This document shows positions 16,307-25,546 of a stretch of 33,193 nt of DNA, piece after piece. Made by a program: the position numbers and the translations under genes. The first letter of the stretch is position 1, and each line of letters opens with the position of its first letter. The stretch lies in contig JAJDEI010000149.1 of NCBI GenBank assembly GCA_029259845.1, positions 1-33,193 of the forward strand, given 5' to 3'. The notes under the pieces were generated by a model. It had not been told where the DNA came from, made no database searches, and was given only the letters and a program-made list of their open reading frames with translations. This DNA comes from Planctomycetaceae bacterium (GTDB lineage: Bacteria > Planctomycetota > Planctomycetia > Planctomycetales > Planctomycetaceae).

Positions 16307-17956
16307 TCAGGAACCGGTCTGGTCTGAGTCTCCCTCGGCGAGCGGCCGGGACTCGAAGCGGGGACCGTAGGCGGCGGTGTGGACCGAGAGGCGGGTGTCG
16401 TCGACATCGATTGTGGCGACGCGCATCGCCTGATTCCCGCTCGCCAGCGGCATCGGGCGGTCCGACGTCGAGGCGTAGGTCGACTGGCCGAAACTGATGC
16501 GCATCGTGGTCTGGTCAGGATAGGTCAGCAACAACGCAACGTCCGGCGAGCTGTCCTTCTTGAAGGGCGTGCCCCAGTCCTGGGGAGCCGGGAAGCGAAT
16601 CTGGTGAGCAGCCTGCCCGAAGTTGACCTCCGCCTGCGCCACTTCGCGGCCGCCGGAAACAAGCGTCGCCTTGGCCAGATTTAGTTGCCAGGCGGGCGAC
16701 GCGGTCAACACGAAGTCGTCGCGGCCGAAGTTCATGCGGGCTTGCCCCTGGATCGACTGCGTGATGAGCTGCGTGACCCGTGCCGGCGTCTGTTCCGGAC
16801 CCAGCAGAGCCGCCGTGCGGACGAGCGCCGCCATCGGCAGTGCGGCGACGATTTCAGGGTCGTCAAGCATTTTGGCGAGCTTGCCGCGCTGGTCGGAGTG
16901 ATAGTACAGCGAGAGCTGAAAGACGCGGCTGTGTTGCTTTTCCAGTCCGACGTCGAGGTTCCGCAGGATGGCGTCTTCGGCGGAGGCCAACTGGTTGTTG
17001 CGTTCCAGCACTCGCGCACACAGCAGGTTGGCTTCCCAGACTTCGGAAGAATACGACAGGGCTTTCTCCGCGATGGCGACCGCCCGTCCGTTGCCGAGGT
17101 AATCCTCAATCGCCGCGCGGTTCGCCAGACCGGTCGCCAGCATTTCGTCCCGGCGGAAGTGTCCGCCCCCCAGGCTGACAAGGCGTTCGTAGGTTTTCGA
17201 CGCCGACACCCAGTTTCCCATCGCCTGCTCGGTTCGGCCGACGTAATACCAATAGGGCGGATAGGCGGTCATGTACGGCTCCATCCGTTTGAGGACACGC
17301 AGCCGCACTTCCGGGTCTTCCTCCTGCATGGCGCGGTCCAGTCGGTCGAGGTCGGTGCCCCGGACGAGCCAGCGATCCGGAATCTGCTTCCGCTGGGCCA
17401 GTTTCCAGAACGTGTCGAGAAACGCCGACGATTTCTGCACGACGCCGGTCATCTGTTGCCGGTCGATCTGCAGCAGATCGCGGTCGCGGCTGAGGGTCGT
17501 GTTGCGGTAATCCCACCAACTGTCGGCTCCGGTCTTGATGGCGGAACCCACCTGAGCGGTCGCGAGTTGCGAACTGAACGCCAAGATATTCCAGGTGAGC
17601 TTTTGAGCGACGCCACGGCGGTGCTGGTCCTTCAGGATGACCCGCTCCCGATCGGCAATCTCGATTCCGTTGATCTCGTCCAACACGCCGGTATACAGCC
17701 GAATGACTTCCGGGTCGTCGATCTCGTTAAGATTTAGGTTGTCGAGGATTTTCTCTTCTTCCTCGATGAGAACCTCCTTCGTCGGGTTCTGCCGGATGCG
17801 GTGAAATGCGGCGCGGCAATAGTTCAACGCCACGGCGGTCTCCAGGCGTTCGGACTCCGCGAGTTCGTCTGCTTCAGCACCCCATGACAGTGCGGGGAGC
17901 ACAGCCAGAAACAACGTGGCGAGGACCGGTCGGTGAATTGCGGCGAATGTGGTCAT
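16307..17956 (-). CDS. Large secreted protein with TPR-like helices
   Basis: This 549-residue protein has a signal peptide (about 1-25, VLATLFLAVLPALSWGA). A mostly helical middle includes YYVGRTEQAMGNWVSASKTY and ANRAAIEDYLGNGRAVAIAE, which look like tetratricopeptide repeats. The C-terminal third, from about residue 420, is more sheet-like. No enzyme motif is seen. The start is placed at the ATG at 17956 because the signal peptide begins there; the frame continues upstream for 26 codons of repeat-derived sequence. It is divergent from nothing and precedes the PQQ-like gene on the same strand with 280 bases between. A protein-interaction role in the periplasm is an inference. Confidence 0.7.
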   Translation of the reverse strand: MTTFAAIHRPVLATLFLAVLPALSWGAEADELAESERLETAVALNYCRAAFHRIRQNPTKEVLIEEEEKILDNLNLNEIDDPEVIRLYTGVLDEINGIEIADRERVILKDQHRRGVAQKLTWNILAFSSQLATAQVGSAIKTGADSWWDYRNTTLSRDRDLLQIDRQQMTGVVQKSSAFLDTFWKLAQRKQIPDRWLVRGTDLDRLDRAMQEEDPEVRLRVLKRMEPYMTAYPPYWYYVGRTEQAMGNWVSASKTYERLVSLGGGHFRRDEMLATGLANRAAIEDYLGNGRAVAIAEKALSYSSEVWEANLLCARVLERNNQLASAEDAILRNLDVGLEKQHSRVFQLSLYYHSDQRGKLAKMLDDPEIVAALPMAALVRTAALLGPEQTPARVTQLITQSIQGQARMNFGRDDFVLTASPAWQLNLAKATLVSGGREVAQAEVNFGQAAHQIRFPAPQDWGTPFKKDSSPDVALLLTYPDQTTMRISFGQSTYASTSDRPMPLASGNQAMRVATIDVDDTRLSVHTAAYGPRFESRPLAEGDSDQTGS

Positions 17957-18375
17957 GGCTGGGGGATCGGAAAGGATCGATGGCAGGGCACCGTTCGCCA
18001 CTGGTGAACAACGCGCAACGGGCGAACAACGCAATCGGGGAAACGCAAGCGGTGTACCAACGTACGAGCCCGGACACCGCTCACTGCCATCCTACCTCTT
18101 TCCCGCGCCCCACTAGAGCGTTATTGCCCTTGGAGAAGGGGCCTCAGCCGCTTTCTCCCACTCCGTGATCCGCTTGCGTAAGCTGGGAGACTTTTGGCCC
18201 CCCATTGCGAAAATCTTACAATTCCGGCAGATTCCGCCGGTGCGATTCACAAGCGCGGCGGGGGCGAGGACCGGGGATCAGCAACCTGGGGCACGGAAGG
18301 GAGAGCGCAGGGAAGGGCAGCCCTGCAGAAACCGAAAGTCGTTCTGTGGCCACCGTCAGCGTGAGTCCGCAACGA
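17957..18375. other. Gap without a supported gene
   Basis: The gap between the TPR-like start and the repeats at 18376 and beyond holds a short degenerate tandem stretch (GGTGAACAACGCGCAACGGG near 18002) and otherwise nothing recognisable. Open frames here are GC-driven and lack starts with ribosome-binding sites. Confidence 0.45.
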
Positions 18376-18392
18376 CGCTTGCGGATTAGTAC
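18376..18392. repeat. Single arm of the CGCTTGCGGAT family
   Basis: CGCTTGCGGATTAGTAC is a solo arm of the family that forms an inverted pair at 4980-5043. It lies 16 bases before the double-hairpin element at 18408. Confidence 0.55.
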
Positions 18393-18407
18393 AGCGTGTG
18401 ATAGTCC

Positions 18408-18560
18408 TCGTTCCCAAGCTTCGGCGTGGGAACGCAGATCCGAGAAACTCCGTTTCTCGTCCAGTGTGGAGACAATCTCGCGCGCAATGGAATCGCAAGA
18501 ACGATTCGCGAAGCAGAGCTTCGGGAAAGCGCATACCCAAGCCGGAGCTTGGGAACGAGA
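18408..18560. repeat. Double-hairpin repeat, long copy
   Basis: Four hairpins in a row are seen. CGTTCCCAAGC pairs with GCGTGGGAACG; CGAGAAAC with GTTTCTCG; CGCGAAGC with GCTTCGGG, loop AGA; and CCCAAGC with GCTTGGG. The last two match 1767-1817 in order and spacing, with three base pairs exchanged on both sides. It begins 20 bases downstream of the DegT-type gene's stop (minus strand). Confidence 0.7.
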
Positions 18561-18579
18561 GGTCCTCCTCCCGGTTCGC

Positions 18580-19803
18580 TCAGGCGGCACGCTTTTCCGG
18601 GTCGGGGAGGGAGATCGAACGAGCCCGCAAGTTGCGGCTGACGCCCAGCGCCTCGGCCATCGCGCGGACGACCGATTCCTGCCGTGCCTCTCCCAATTCG
18701 GAGTAGATCGGCAGCGCCACGGTCTCTGCCGCTGCCCGCTCGGCTTCGGGGAGGTCGCCCTCGCAGTAGTCCAGCGATGCGAAGCACTCCTGCAAATGCA
18801 GCGGCTGCGGATAGTAGATTGCACAGCCGATTTCCTGCGCTCGCAAACCTTCGATCAGCGAGTCCCGCTGTCCGTCACGGACGCGGACCACGTACTGATT
18901 GTAGACGTGTTCGTTCTCCGGCGCACAGCCGGGCGTTTCGAGATAATCGCTCAGCCCATGCGCGTCGACGAGGTGCACGTACCGGGCGGCGTTTTCCTGT
19001 CGTTGACGGGTCCAGTCAGGCAGATGCCGGAGCTTGACGCGAAGCACGGCCGCCTGCAGGGCGTCGAGACGGCTGTTGATGCCGACTTCCCGGTGCTGAT
19101 AGCGGCCCGCATCGCCATGCACACGCAACCGCCGCAGCCGCCGCGCGAGGTCGGCATCGTCCGAGGTGATCATGCCGCCGTCGCCCGCCCCGCCGAGGTT
19201 TTTTGTCGGGAAAAAGCTGAAGCAGCCCACGGTTCCCAGCACGCCCGCTTTTCGGCCGGAATACGTCGCCCCAATCGCCTGGGCGGCATCCTCAACGATC
19301 GCCAGACTATGCCGCACCGACAGTCGCCACAAGGGCTGCATATCGGCACACTGGCCGAACAGATGCACCGGCATGATGGCCCGCGTCTGAGGGGTGATCG
19401 CTGCTTCGACGGCCGCCGGATCGAGATTGTACGTTGCCGGATCGATGTCGACGAACACCGGCGTCGCTCCGCAGCGCGTGATTGAACTGGCGGTCGCAAA
19501 GAACGTGTAGGGGGAGGTAATCACCTCGTCGCCGGGACCGATTTCGAGCGCCATCAGTGAGAGAAGCAGGGCGTCGCTTCCCGAGGCACAGCCGATGGCG
19601 TAGCGGGCGTCGCAGTAAGGGGCCGCCTCTTCCTCAAAATCAGCGACCTCGTCTCCCAGTACGAATCGCTGCGTTGCGAAGACCCGGTTGACCGCTTCGT
19701 GAATCTCGTCGCGGATCGTCTCGTACTGTTCCACGAGATCGATCATCGGGACGGGGGCGGGGGAGGGGCTGTGCCCCGACATCGTCAAGATGGACCGCGA
19801 CAT
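18580..19803 (-). CDS. DegT/DnrJ/EryC1-type sugar aminotransferase
   Basis: This 407-residue PLP enzyme of the DegT/StrS family makes amino sugars by transaminating keto-sugar nucleotides, usually for surface polysaccharides. The sequence shows IDLVEQYETIRDEI at the front, FVLGDEVADFEEE, GCASGSDALLLSLMALEIGPGDEVI, MPVHLFGQ, AIVEDAAQAIGATY, then FSFFPTKNLGGAGDGGMI with the PLP-binding Lys201, and the C-terminal YYPQPLHLQ. The ATG at 19803 has GGAG 6 bases upstream; a second ATG at 19782 has none. The frame stays open far upstream through repeat DNA. No other sugar-nucleotide gene is adjacent, so the product sugar cannot be named. Confidence 0.92.
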   Translation of the reverse strand: MSRSILTMSGHSPSPAPVPMIDLVEQYETIRDEIHEAVNRVFATQRFVLGDEVADFEEEAAPYCDARYAIGCASGSDALLLSLMALEIGPGDEVITSPYTFFATASSITRCGATPVFVDIDPATYNLDPAAVEAAITPQTRAIMPVHLFGQCADMQPLWRLSVRHSLAIVEDAAQAIGATYSGRKAGVLGTVGCFSFFPTKNLGGAGDGGMITSDDADLARRLRRLRVHGDAGRYQHREVGINSRLDALQAAVLRVKLRHLPDWTRQRQENAARYVHLVDAHGLSDYLETPGCAPENEHVYNQYVVRVRDGQRDSLIEGLRAQEIGCAIYYPQPLHLQECFASLDYCEGDLPEAERAAAETVALPIYSELGEARQESVVRAMAEALGVSRNLRARSISLPDPEKRAA

Positions 19804-19971
19804 GCCGCGACTCCGTTCGCTGAGGGCCGAAAGATTCCGCCGGAATGACGGCGGGCAAGGGGCGTCCGGCTTCGTCCTGAAGCCGCAATTCGAGGACGGG
19901 AAGGTATGCCGGATACGACGACGTGTCAATATGAGCGAGGCCCTCTGAGACTCGACCGGCAAGTTATGCTG

Positions 19972-20093
19972 CCGGGTTGGAGAGGAGTCGCCCAGCGGGG
20001 TGGCAGCGGCGCAACCCGGCGCGAGACGGTGGCGTTGCATCCCAATTCCGGGGCGGTCACCCTCGCTCTTCAGTGGCCACGGCCCCTGAAGTT
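19972..20093 (-). repeat. AACTTCAGGGGCCGTG repeat, copy 2 (inverted)
   Basis: Read on the minus strand this begins AACTTCAGGGGCCGTGGCCA and ends with CTGCCACCCCGCTGGG, giving the same block order as 12572-12695 on the plus strand. It fills most of the 350-base gap between the DegT-type gene and the TRASH-domain gene. No gene is seen in the gap. Confidence 0.6.
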
Positions 20094-20153
20094 TTGCACC
20101 CAAAGGGAGGGCGAGGCTCCCGGACAAATGGGCCATCAGTTCCCGGGAGACTC

Positions 20154-20957
20154 TCAGTTCTTTTTCGCCCGCTCCTGTTTGCGGCGTTCAGCCGCCTCGG
20201 CGATGATGCCCGCCGGGTCGTCCTCGAAGGCCTGCCGGCAGCCGCTGCAACAGACGTAGTACGCCTTGCCCAGGTACGTCACCTGCATCGTGCCGGCTCC
20301 CCCCGTGACGATGCACTCCGGCTGTCCGCCGCCGGGCCGCGCCAGGCGGACTCCCTTGCGGGTGTATCCCACTTCAGCGACACGGGAGAACCGCTGTTGC
20401 CCCGCCTTCCGCTGTTCGTGCAGCACGAGCGTCCGTTTGTCATTGAGGAGAGTCACGGTGATCCGATTCACGGCCCCGTCGTCATCCGGCGGAGCCTCAA
20501 CAACGAGCTTCTTATCATCAAGCCGGCCTGCATAAGTCCGTTCGACTCCCTGTGCGTCATCGACCAGGAACCGATAGGCCTGGGAGTCCGGGTCGTAGGT
20601 CAACCGGCCCACGCGGACCAGCTTCCCGTCGTTCACGCGATACTCGATGGCGGCTGAATCGTCGCGAAAGTCCCAGACCCATTCCCCCTGCTGTCTCCAC
20701 GCTCCCCGATTCGACCCGCGTCGCGGCTGTCCGACGCCGCGCCATTCGCCGATCAACGAATTGAATCGCTCCAACCCGGCTTGAGTTGCCGGACGGCCCG
20801 CGAACAAAGCCCCCGCCGAAAGCGTCAAACAGACGATCCCCCATGCCGCATAGCGTCGCGGCCTGAAGAACGGCGACACGATTGCCCGGCGACATTCGCC
20901 GGTCAAACAGGCGTTTGGGGCAGCGTCGGTTTTCAACACGGCGTTCCTCACAGTCAT
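20154..20957 (-). CDS. Membrane-anchored protein with C-terminal TRASH/YHS-like site
   Basis: This 267-residue protein has a short N-terminal cytoplasmic part with Cys17 and Cys22, one membrane helix or signal anchor (about 36-55, AAWGIVCLTLSAGALFAG) and a beta-rich middle (IGEWRGVGQ to VLHEQRK). The C-terminal metal-site module has Cys215 in ECIVTGG, then GKAYYVCCSGC with Cys236, Cys237 and Cys240, then FEDDPAGII. That module resembles TRASH/YHS domains, which bind metal ions such as copper in sensors and transporters. The middle resembles lipocalin-like or DUF1579-like stress proteins by pattern only. The C-terminus is a Lys/Arg-rich tail. A role in metal handling is an inference. The ATG at 20957 is the first in frame. 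Confidence 0.7.
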   Translation of the reverse strand: MTVRNAVLKTDAAPNACLTGECRRAIVSPFFRPRRYAAWGIVCLTLSAGALFAGRPATQAGLERFNSLIGEWRGVGQPRRGSNRGAWRQQGEWVWDFRDDSAAIEYRVNDGKLVRVGRLTYDPDSQAYRFLVDDAQGVERTYAGRLDDKKLVVEAPPDDDGAVNRITVTLLNDKRTLVLHEQRKAGQQRFSRVAEVGYTRKGVRLARPGGGQPECIVTGGAGTMQVTYLGKAYYVCCSGCRQAFEDDPAGIIAEAAERRKQERAKKN

Positions 20958-21069
20958 TGCGTCATCGAGAGTGCGCGGACTTCAACGTGCCATTCAACCC
21001 CGCAAACCGCAGAAGGTTTCGTTTGTCTCCAGGAAACGCTCCCGATACAGCCGGCGTCGAGTCAGCCAC

Positions 21070-21136
21070 GTAGGGTGGGCTTTGCCCACCGTCGCAGCGA
21101 GCGGATGTCCTTGACCATCGTGGTGGGCACTACGAT
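21070..21136. repeat. GTGGGCTTTGCCCAC palindrome
   Basis: GGTGGGCTTTGCCCACC (21074-21090) forms a hairpin. A further GTAGGGTGGGC (21070-21080) has an inverted partner in GTGGTGGGCACTACG at 21120-21135. The same hairpin type is at 25024-25040 (GGTGGGCTACGCCCACC) and, with other stem bases, at 32985-33001 (GTCAGGCTTTGCCTGAC). Confidence 0.6.
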
Positions 21137-21168
21137 CTGAGGTGACCATTTGGCTCATCGGGAAATCC

Positions 21169-22029
21169 TCAGTCGCCGCGCGTGAGCTGCTGGAACAGTT
21201 CGAGCAGCCGTCGCGTGATGGGACCGGGGACGCCGTCACCGATCACGCGGCCGTCGACTTTGACAACCGGGATGACTTCCGCCGCTGTTCCGGTGAGGAA
21301 GCATTCGTCAGCAATGTAGACGTCGTGCCTGACGAGGGGAACCTGTTCAACCGTCATGCCTTCCTGTGCGGCAAGCCGGATGACGGCGTCGCGGGTGATG
21401 CCTTCCAGAATGCCCGCGTCCGGCGGCGGAGTCTTGAGCACGCCGCGTTTGAGGATGAAGATGTTGTCCCCCGTACACTCGGAGACTTCGCCCTTGTGGT
21501 TGAGCATCAGGGCTTCGATTTTTCCTTGGTCGGTCGCTTCAATCTTCGCCAGGATGTTGTTGAGGTAATTGAGCGACTTAATCCGCGGGTTGAGCGCGGA
21601 GGGATGATTGCGAATCGTGCTCGCCGTGATCAGCTCGAGCCCCTGTTCGTAATACTCGGCCGGATAGAGCGAGATCGTATCGGCGATGATGATCACCTGC
21701 GGATCGCTGGTGCGGCGAATGTCGAGCCCCAGCGTGCCGGACCCGCGCGTGACGACGAGCCGCACGTAACCGTCTTCGATTCCGTTCGCTGCAACCGTCT
21801 CTTCGACGGCCCGTGCCATGGCCTCCGGGGCAATCGGGATCTCCAAACGAATGGCGAGCGCACTCTCGTACAGGCGGGTAACGTGCTCCTGCAGCAGAAA
21901 CACGTTCCCGCCGTAAACGCGGATGCCCTCGAAAACGCCGTCGCCGTACAGCAACCCGTGGTCATAGACGCTGACGGCGGCCTGCTCTTTGGCGACGAAA
22001 TCGCCGTTCATGTAGACCTTGCCCGGCAT
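21169..22029 (-). CDS. ilvE: Branched-chain amino acid aminotransferase
   Basis: IlvE transfers the amino group between glutamate and the keto acids of valine, leucine and isoleucine. The 286-residue protein is a fold-type IV PLP enzyme: VYDHGLLYGDGVFEGIRVY at the front, RLVVTRGSGTLGLDIR, KSLNYLNNILAKIEA with the PLP-binding Lys151, GEVSECTGDNIFIL with Glu184, and LEGITRDAVI. The LNYLNN motif favours IlvE over a D-amino-acid transaminase. The ATG at 22029 is preferred, with GGAG 6 bases upstream; another at 22080 has no ribosome-binding site. It follows the LolD-like gene on the same strand, but an intrinsic terminator lies between, so it is probably transcribed on its own. Confidence 0.93.
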   Translation of the reverse strand: MPGKVYMNGDFVAKEQAAVSVYDHGLLYGDGVFEGIRVYGGNVFLLQEHVTRLYESALAIRLEIPIAPEAMARAVEETVAANGIEDGYVRLVVTRGSGTLGLDIRRTSDPQVIIIADTISLYPAEYYEQGLELITASTIRNHPSALNPRIKSLNYLNNILAKIEATDQGKIEALMLNHKGEVSECTGDNIFILKRGVLKTPPPDAGILEGITRDAVIRLAAQEGMTVEQVPLVRHDVYIADECFLTGTAAEVIPVVKVDGRVIGDGVPGPITRRLLELFQQLTRGD

Positions 22030-22100
22030 GTCCGACTCCGAGGTGTGTTGATGACTGTGCAATGACAAATGAGTTGCCATGACGATCCGTTGTGACGACG

Positions 22101-22128
22101 AAAAAACCCGGCTTCGATCAAAGCCGGG
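22101..22128 (-). terminator. Intrinsic terminator of the LolD-like gene
   Basis: On the minus strand AAGCCCGGCTT, loop TGATCG, AAGCCGGG is followed directly by a run of six T. It lies about 30 bases after the LolD-like stop codon at 22157. This is the clearest Rho-independent terminator in the window. Confidence 0.85.
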
Positions 22129-22156
22129 CTTCTGGATGCAATGACCGTCAATCGCT

Positions 22157-22915
<759 letters not shown>

Positions 22916-23014
22916 ACGGGCCTCAGGGGGGGCAGGAGTGGTCAAAAGCAAAGTGGTCAAGTGGTGCGGTGATGAATGTTAGGCACTGATATACTGGGGA
23001 CTGAGTACGGAATA

Positions 23015-23205
23015 CTAGGTCGTGTTGACATTCGAACGGCCCGTTTGGCAGGGGATTTCGGGTAGCACCGGTTGTCCCAACCGGTGCCGCGCAGCGGCAG
23101 GAAGCCTGTCCTTCACCGGACGATTCACGCAAAGGCTTCTTGTCGCGGGGCGACACGGGTTGGGACGACCCGTGCTACCCATTCTTGAATGTCAACACAA
23201 CCTAG
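23015..23205. repeat. Nested palindromic element between permease and ATPase genes
   Basis: Outer arms CTAGGTCGTGTTGACATTCG (from 23015) and TTGAATGTCAACACAACCTA (from 23185) pair at nearly all positions. Inside lies GGGTAGCACCGGTTGTCCCA (from 23060) and its inverse ending at 23180, a copy of the element at 734-872 in the opposite orientation. Only this copy has the outer arms. It splits the LolC/E-like and LolD-like genes. Flanking bases (22930-22985) hold a degenerate short tandem repeat with GTGGTCAA units. Confidence 0.75.
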
Positions 23206-23297
23206 AATCGTAGATTCGCTGTTGGCGACTGGTCCGTTGCTTCGCGGGGCGTCTGTTATCCCTTTGCCCCTCTGCCACTGACCACTCGACAACTTCC

Positions 23298-24986
23298 TCA
23301 TTCGTATCGCAGTGCGCGCACCGGGTGCAGCCGCGACGCGCGGCGGGCCGGGAGGACGCTTGCCAGGACGGCAATGGCCATTGCCCCCATCGCGACGGCC
23401 GCCACCATCCACGGATTGACCAGCGTCGGAATGTCATGGAAATAGTAGATCGTCTCGTCGAAGACCTTCTTCCCGGTCACCCAGGACAGGGCCGCTTCGA
23501 TTTCGTTGATGTAGTACACGAACAGCAGTCCCGTCGCGACGCCGACTCCGCTGCCGACGACGCCCAGCGACAGCCCGTACGTCAGGAAGATTGACATCAC
23601 GCCGCGCGAACTGGCACCGAGCGCCTTGAGGATGCCGATGTCCCGCGTCTTCTCGACCACGATCATGTAGAAGATCGCCAGGATGCCGAAGCCGGCGACG
23701 GCGATGATCAGAAACAACAGCACGTTCAAAATCGCCGACTCGATCTCGACCGCTTGCAGCAACGGCGCCCGCTTCTGTTCCCAGGTATAGATTTGAAACG
23801 TCTGCGGCGGGAACTTATGGCTCGCCGCCCGCAGCCGCTGCACCACGAGGCCCGCATTCTCGTAGTCCTTCAGTTTGATCTTCAACGTGGTGATGTCCCC
23901 CTGTCCGGTGAGGGGGTCGACCATGCCGCGGGCCTTTTGCAGCTCTTCGATGGGACAGAACACGAGACTGGAATCGAACTCGCTCATTCCGCTCTTGAAG
24001 CCGTCGACAACGGTTGCCGAGAAGCGGACCGGTTCCGGTGTGCCGGTGCCGATGGTGCTCAGGATCACATCCTCACCCGGCTTGACGAGCATCATCAGCT
24101 CGGTCTTGCCGGTTTCTTCGTTCTTGTAGGGGTAGCCGATCAGTCCCACACCGACGAACAACCGGGCCGGGAACGGAGCGTCCGGATCGACCGCCGCTTC
24201 CGCCGGGGGCCCTCCGAACAGTTCATGAGGAGCAACGCTGCGGGACGCCACATCGGGGGGCGGAACATCGAGCACGAACGGGGCATCGATGTCCGCTGTC
24301 CGGATTTCAGCGTTTTGTCCGTCGCCCGGTGAATCGACGCTCGGCAAATCGGCGGCATCTTCAAACGGATTCGGTTCCGCTTCCGGTGAGGTCGCCGCGT
24401 CCGTTTCGGCCAATTGAAAGAATTGATCGCCGTCGCCCTGAATCACCTCCTCGATCAGCCGGCGGTCCATCATCCGTTCGGCCCGCAGCGTTTTTGCCGA
24501 ATCGCTCAAATCCCAGCTCAGCGGCGAATCCGCCGACCAGCTGGCCGGCGCGATGACGCTGCCATCCTCATCTCTTTGGGGCTGTCGCCCCAGCAGGAAG
24601 CCCCGCAACGGACTGACCGCGTGCTGCCGCTCCGGGTCGATGCCGATGATCGTGACCTGACGATGGATGTATTTGTTGTCGAACAGTTTGAACGACAGCA
24701 CGCCATAGATTTCGACCGTGGGAGCGATCGCCTCGACGTACTCGCCGACCTCCTCCATGACATAGCGTTCCAGCAGTTCCGGATTCTGTGCGCCGTCGGT
24801 GCTCACGCACTCGATGACGACATCCGACATCAGCGAGTGCAACCGGTCCCGCATCTGATAGCGAAACCCGGCCATCACACTGTTGACGACAATCAATGTC
24901 GCCACGCCCAGCATCACGCTGATAATGCTCGCCAGAGCAATAAACCGCGTCCGCAAATAACGGCTGGAGAGAAGCAGCTTATACAT
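23298..24986 (-). CDS. LolC/E-like ABC transporter permease
   Basis: This 562-residue permease has the LolC/E-MacB-FtsX layout. There is one N-terminal helix (about 15-38, FIALASIISVMLGVATLIVV), a large periplasmic domain, then three helices in the C-terminal 160 residues, ending RASRLHPVRALRYE, which is typical. The block LNVLLFLIIAVAGFGILAIF followed by VEKTRDIGILKALGAS is the coupling segment. LolC and LolE are about 400 residues; here the periplasmic part carries an acidic, Pro-rich stretch at about 190-272. The ATG at 24986 has AAGGA about 8 bases upstream. The LolD-like ATPase gene follows on the same strand. The substrate may be lipoproteins, but this is not shown. Confidence 0.88.
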   Translation of the reverse strand: MYKLLLSSRYLRTRFIALASIISVMLGVATLIVVNSVMAGFRYQMRDRLHSLMSDVVIECVSTDGAQNPELLERYVMEEVGEYVEAIAPTVEIYGVLSFKLFDNKYIHRQVTIIGIDPERQHAVSPLRGFLLGRQPQRDEDGSVIAPASWSADSPLSWDLSDSAKTLRAERMMDRRLIEEVIQGDGDQFFQLAETDAATSPEAEPNPFEDAADLPSVDSPGDGQNAEIRTADIDAPFVLDVPPPDVASRSVAPHELFGGPPAEAAVDPDAPFPARLFVGVGLIGYPYKNEETGKTELMMLVKPGEDVILSTIGTGTPEPVRFSATVVDGFKSGMSEFDSSLVFCPIEELQKARGMVDPLTGQGDITTLKIKLKDYENAGLVVQRLRAASHKFPPQTFQIYTWEQKRAPLLQAVEIESAILNVLLFLIIAVAGFGILAIFYMIVVEKTRDIGILKALGASSRGVMSIFLTYGLSLGVVGSGVGVATGLLFVYYINEIEAALSWVTGKKVFDETIYYFHDIPTLVNPWMVAAVAMGAMAIAVLASVLPARRASRLHPVRALRYE

Positions 24987-25023
24987 GTTGGCATCCTTGC
25001 CGCATTTTCGTGAGCCGGAGGAG

Positions 25024-25040
25024 GGTGGGCTACGCCCACC
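25024..25040. repeat. GTGGGCTACGCCCAC hairpin
   Basis: GGTGGGCTACGCCCACC is a perfect 7-bp stem with a 3-base loop, 37 bases upstream of the LolC/E-like start codon. It is the same family as 21074-21090. Confidence 0.55.
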
Positions 25041-25151
25041 GATGTGTCTCATGACTGGCGGGCATGGCCCGTTCTAATTCCCTGCTAACGCGGACGTTTC
25101 CGCTGCAACACCGATCGCTGCCAGCATCGTCTGCATGACGACTCGCTTTGA

Positions 25152-25460
25152 TTACGTGACAACCGCGCCTTTGGCAAGCTGAGTGTTGATTTCATCGAAA
25201 ACCGGATCGACATCGTGCTCCACCCGCTCGACGCGGTATCCGGCTGATTGAACGTCGCGAATCGCGGAGGTGATCGCCTCGCGGAGCGTGTCTGCCTCAC
25301 GGTCGAAGGGAACGGACACCACGCCGCCCGACATTCCTGGCGATGCGTCGTCGCACCCGGCTTCAAACAGTGCATCCGACATCTCCATCAGCGCTTCGCC
25401 CGTCAGATCATCGACGATGCTGTGCGTATCTTTCAGGATCAAAGTGAATCGGTAGAGCAT
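25152..25460 (-). CDS. Partner protein of a HicA-like two-gene cassette
   Basis: This 102-residue protein begins LYRFTLILKDTHSIVDDLTG and contains ALFEAGCDDASPGMSGGVVS, then FDREADTLREAITSAIRDVQ and AGYRVERVE. This pattern (a beta strand, LxEAGCDDA, then a helix with AIxSAIxDV) recurs in bacteria as the second gene after a small HicA-like basic protein. Some relatives carry a C-terminal helix-turn-helix; this one ends in INTQLAKGAVVT and lacks it. The ATG at 25460 has GAGG 8 bases upstream. It lies 86 bases after the stop of the frameshifted HicA-like gene on the same strand. An antitoxin-type role is only an inference from the pairing; it has not been shown for this group. Confidence 0.65.
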   Translation of the reverse strand: MLYRFTLILKDTHSIVDDLTGEALMEMSDALFEAGCDDASPGMSGGVVSVPFDREADTLREAITSAIRDVQSAGYRVERVEHDVDPVFDEINTQLAKGAVVT

Positions 25461-25546
25461 TGTGCGACCTCGACGGATACCAAGCTCATGCAGCGTACCA
25501 TGTCCGGGAACACCTGGGGAGAGGAGTCTTATTAATCGCGGAATTC

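Noticed and set aside
16685-17737. Long plus-strand open frame inside the TPR-like gene
   Set aside because: It is a shadow frame of high-GC coding sequence. The minus-strand protein has a signal peptide and helical repeats.
18205-19485. Long plus-strand open frame overlapping the aminotransferase
   Set aside because: The minus strand codes for a full DegT-family enzyme with its PLP lysine. The plus-strand text is Arg/Pro/His-rich and begins in repeat DNA.
21142-22065. Plus-strand open frame over ilvE
   Set aside because: It is antisense to a complete branched-chain aminotransferase; no domain is visible.
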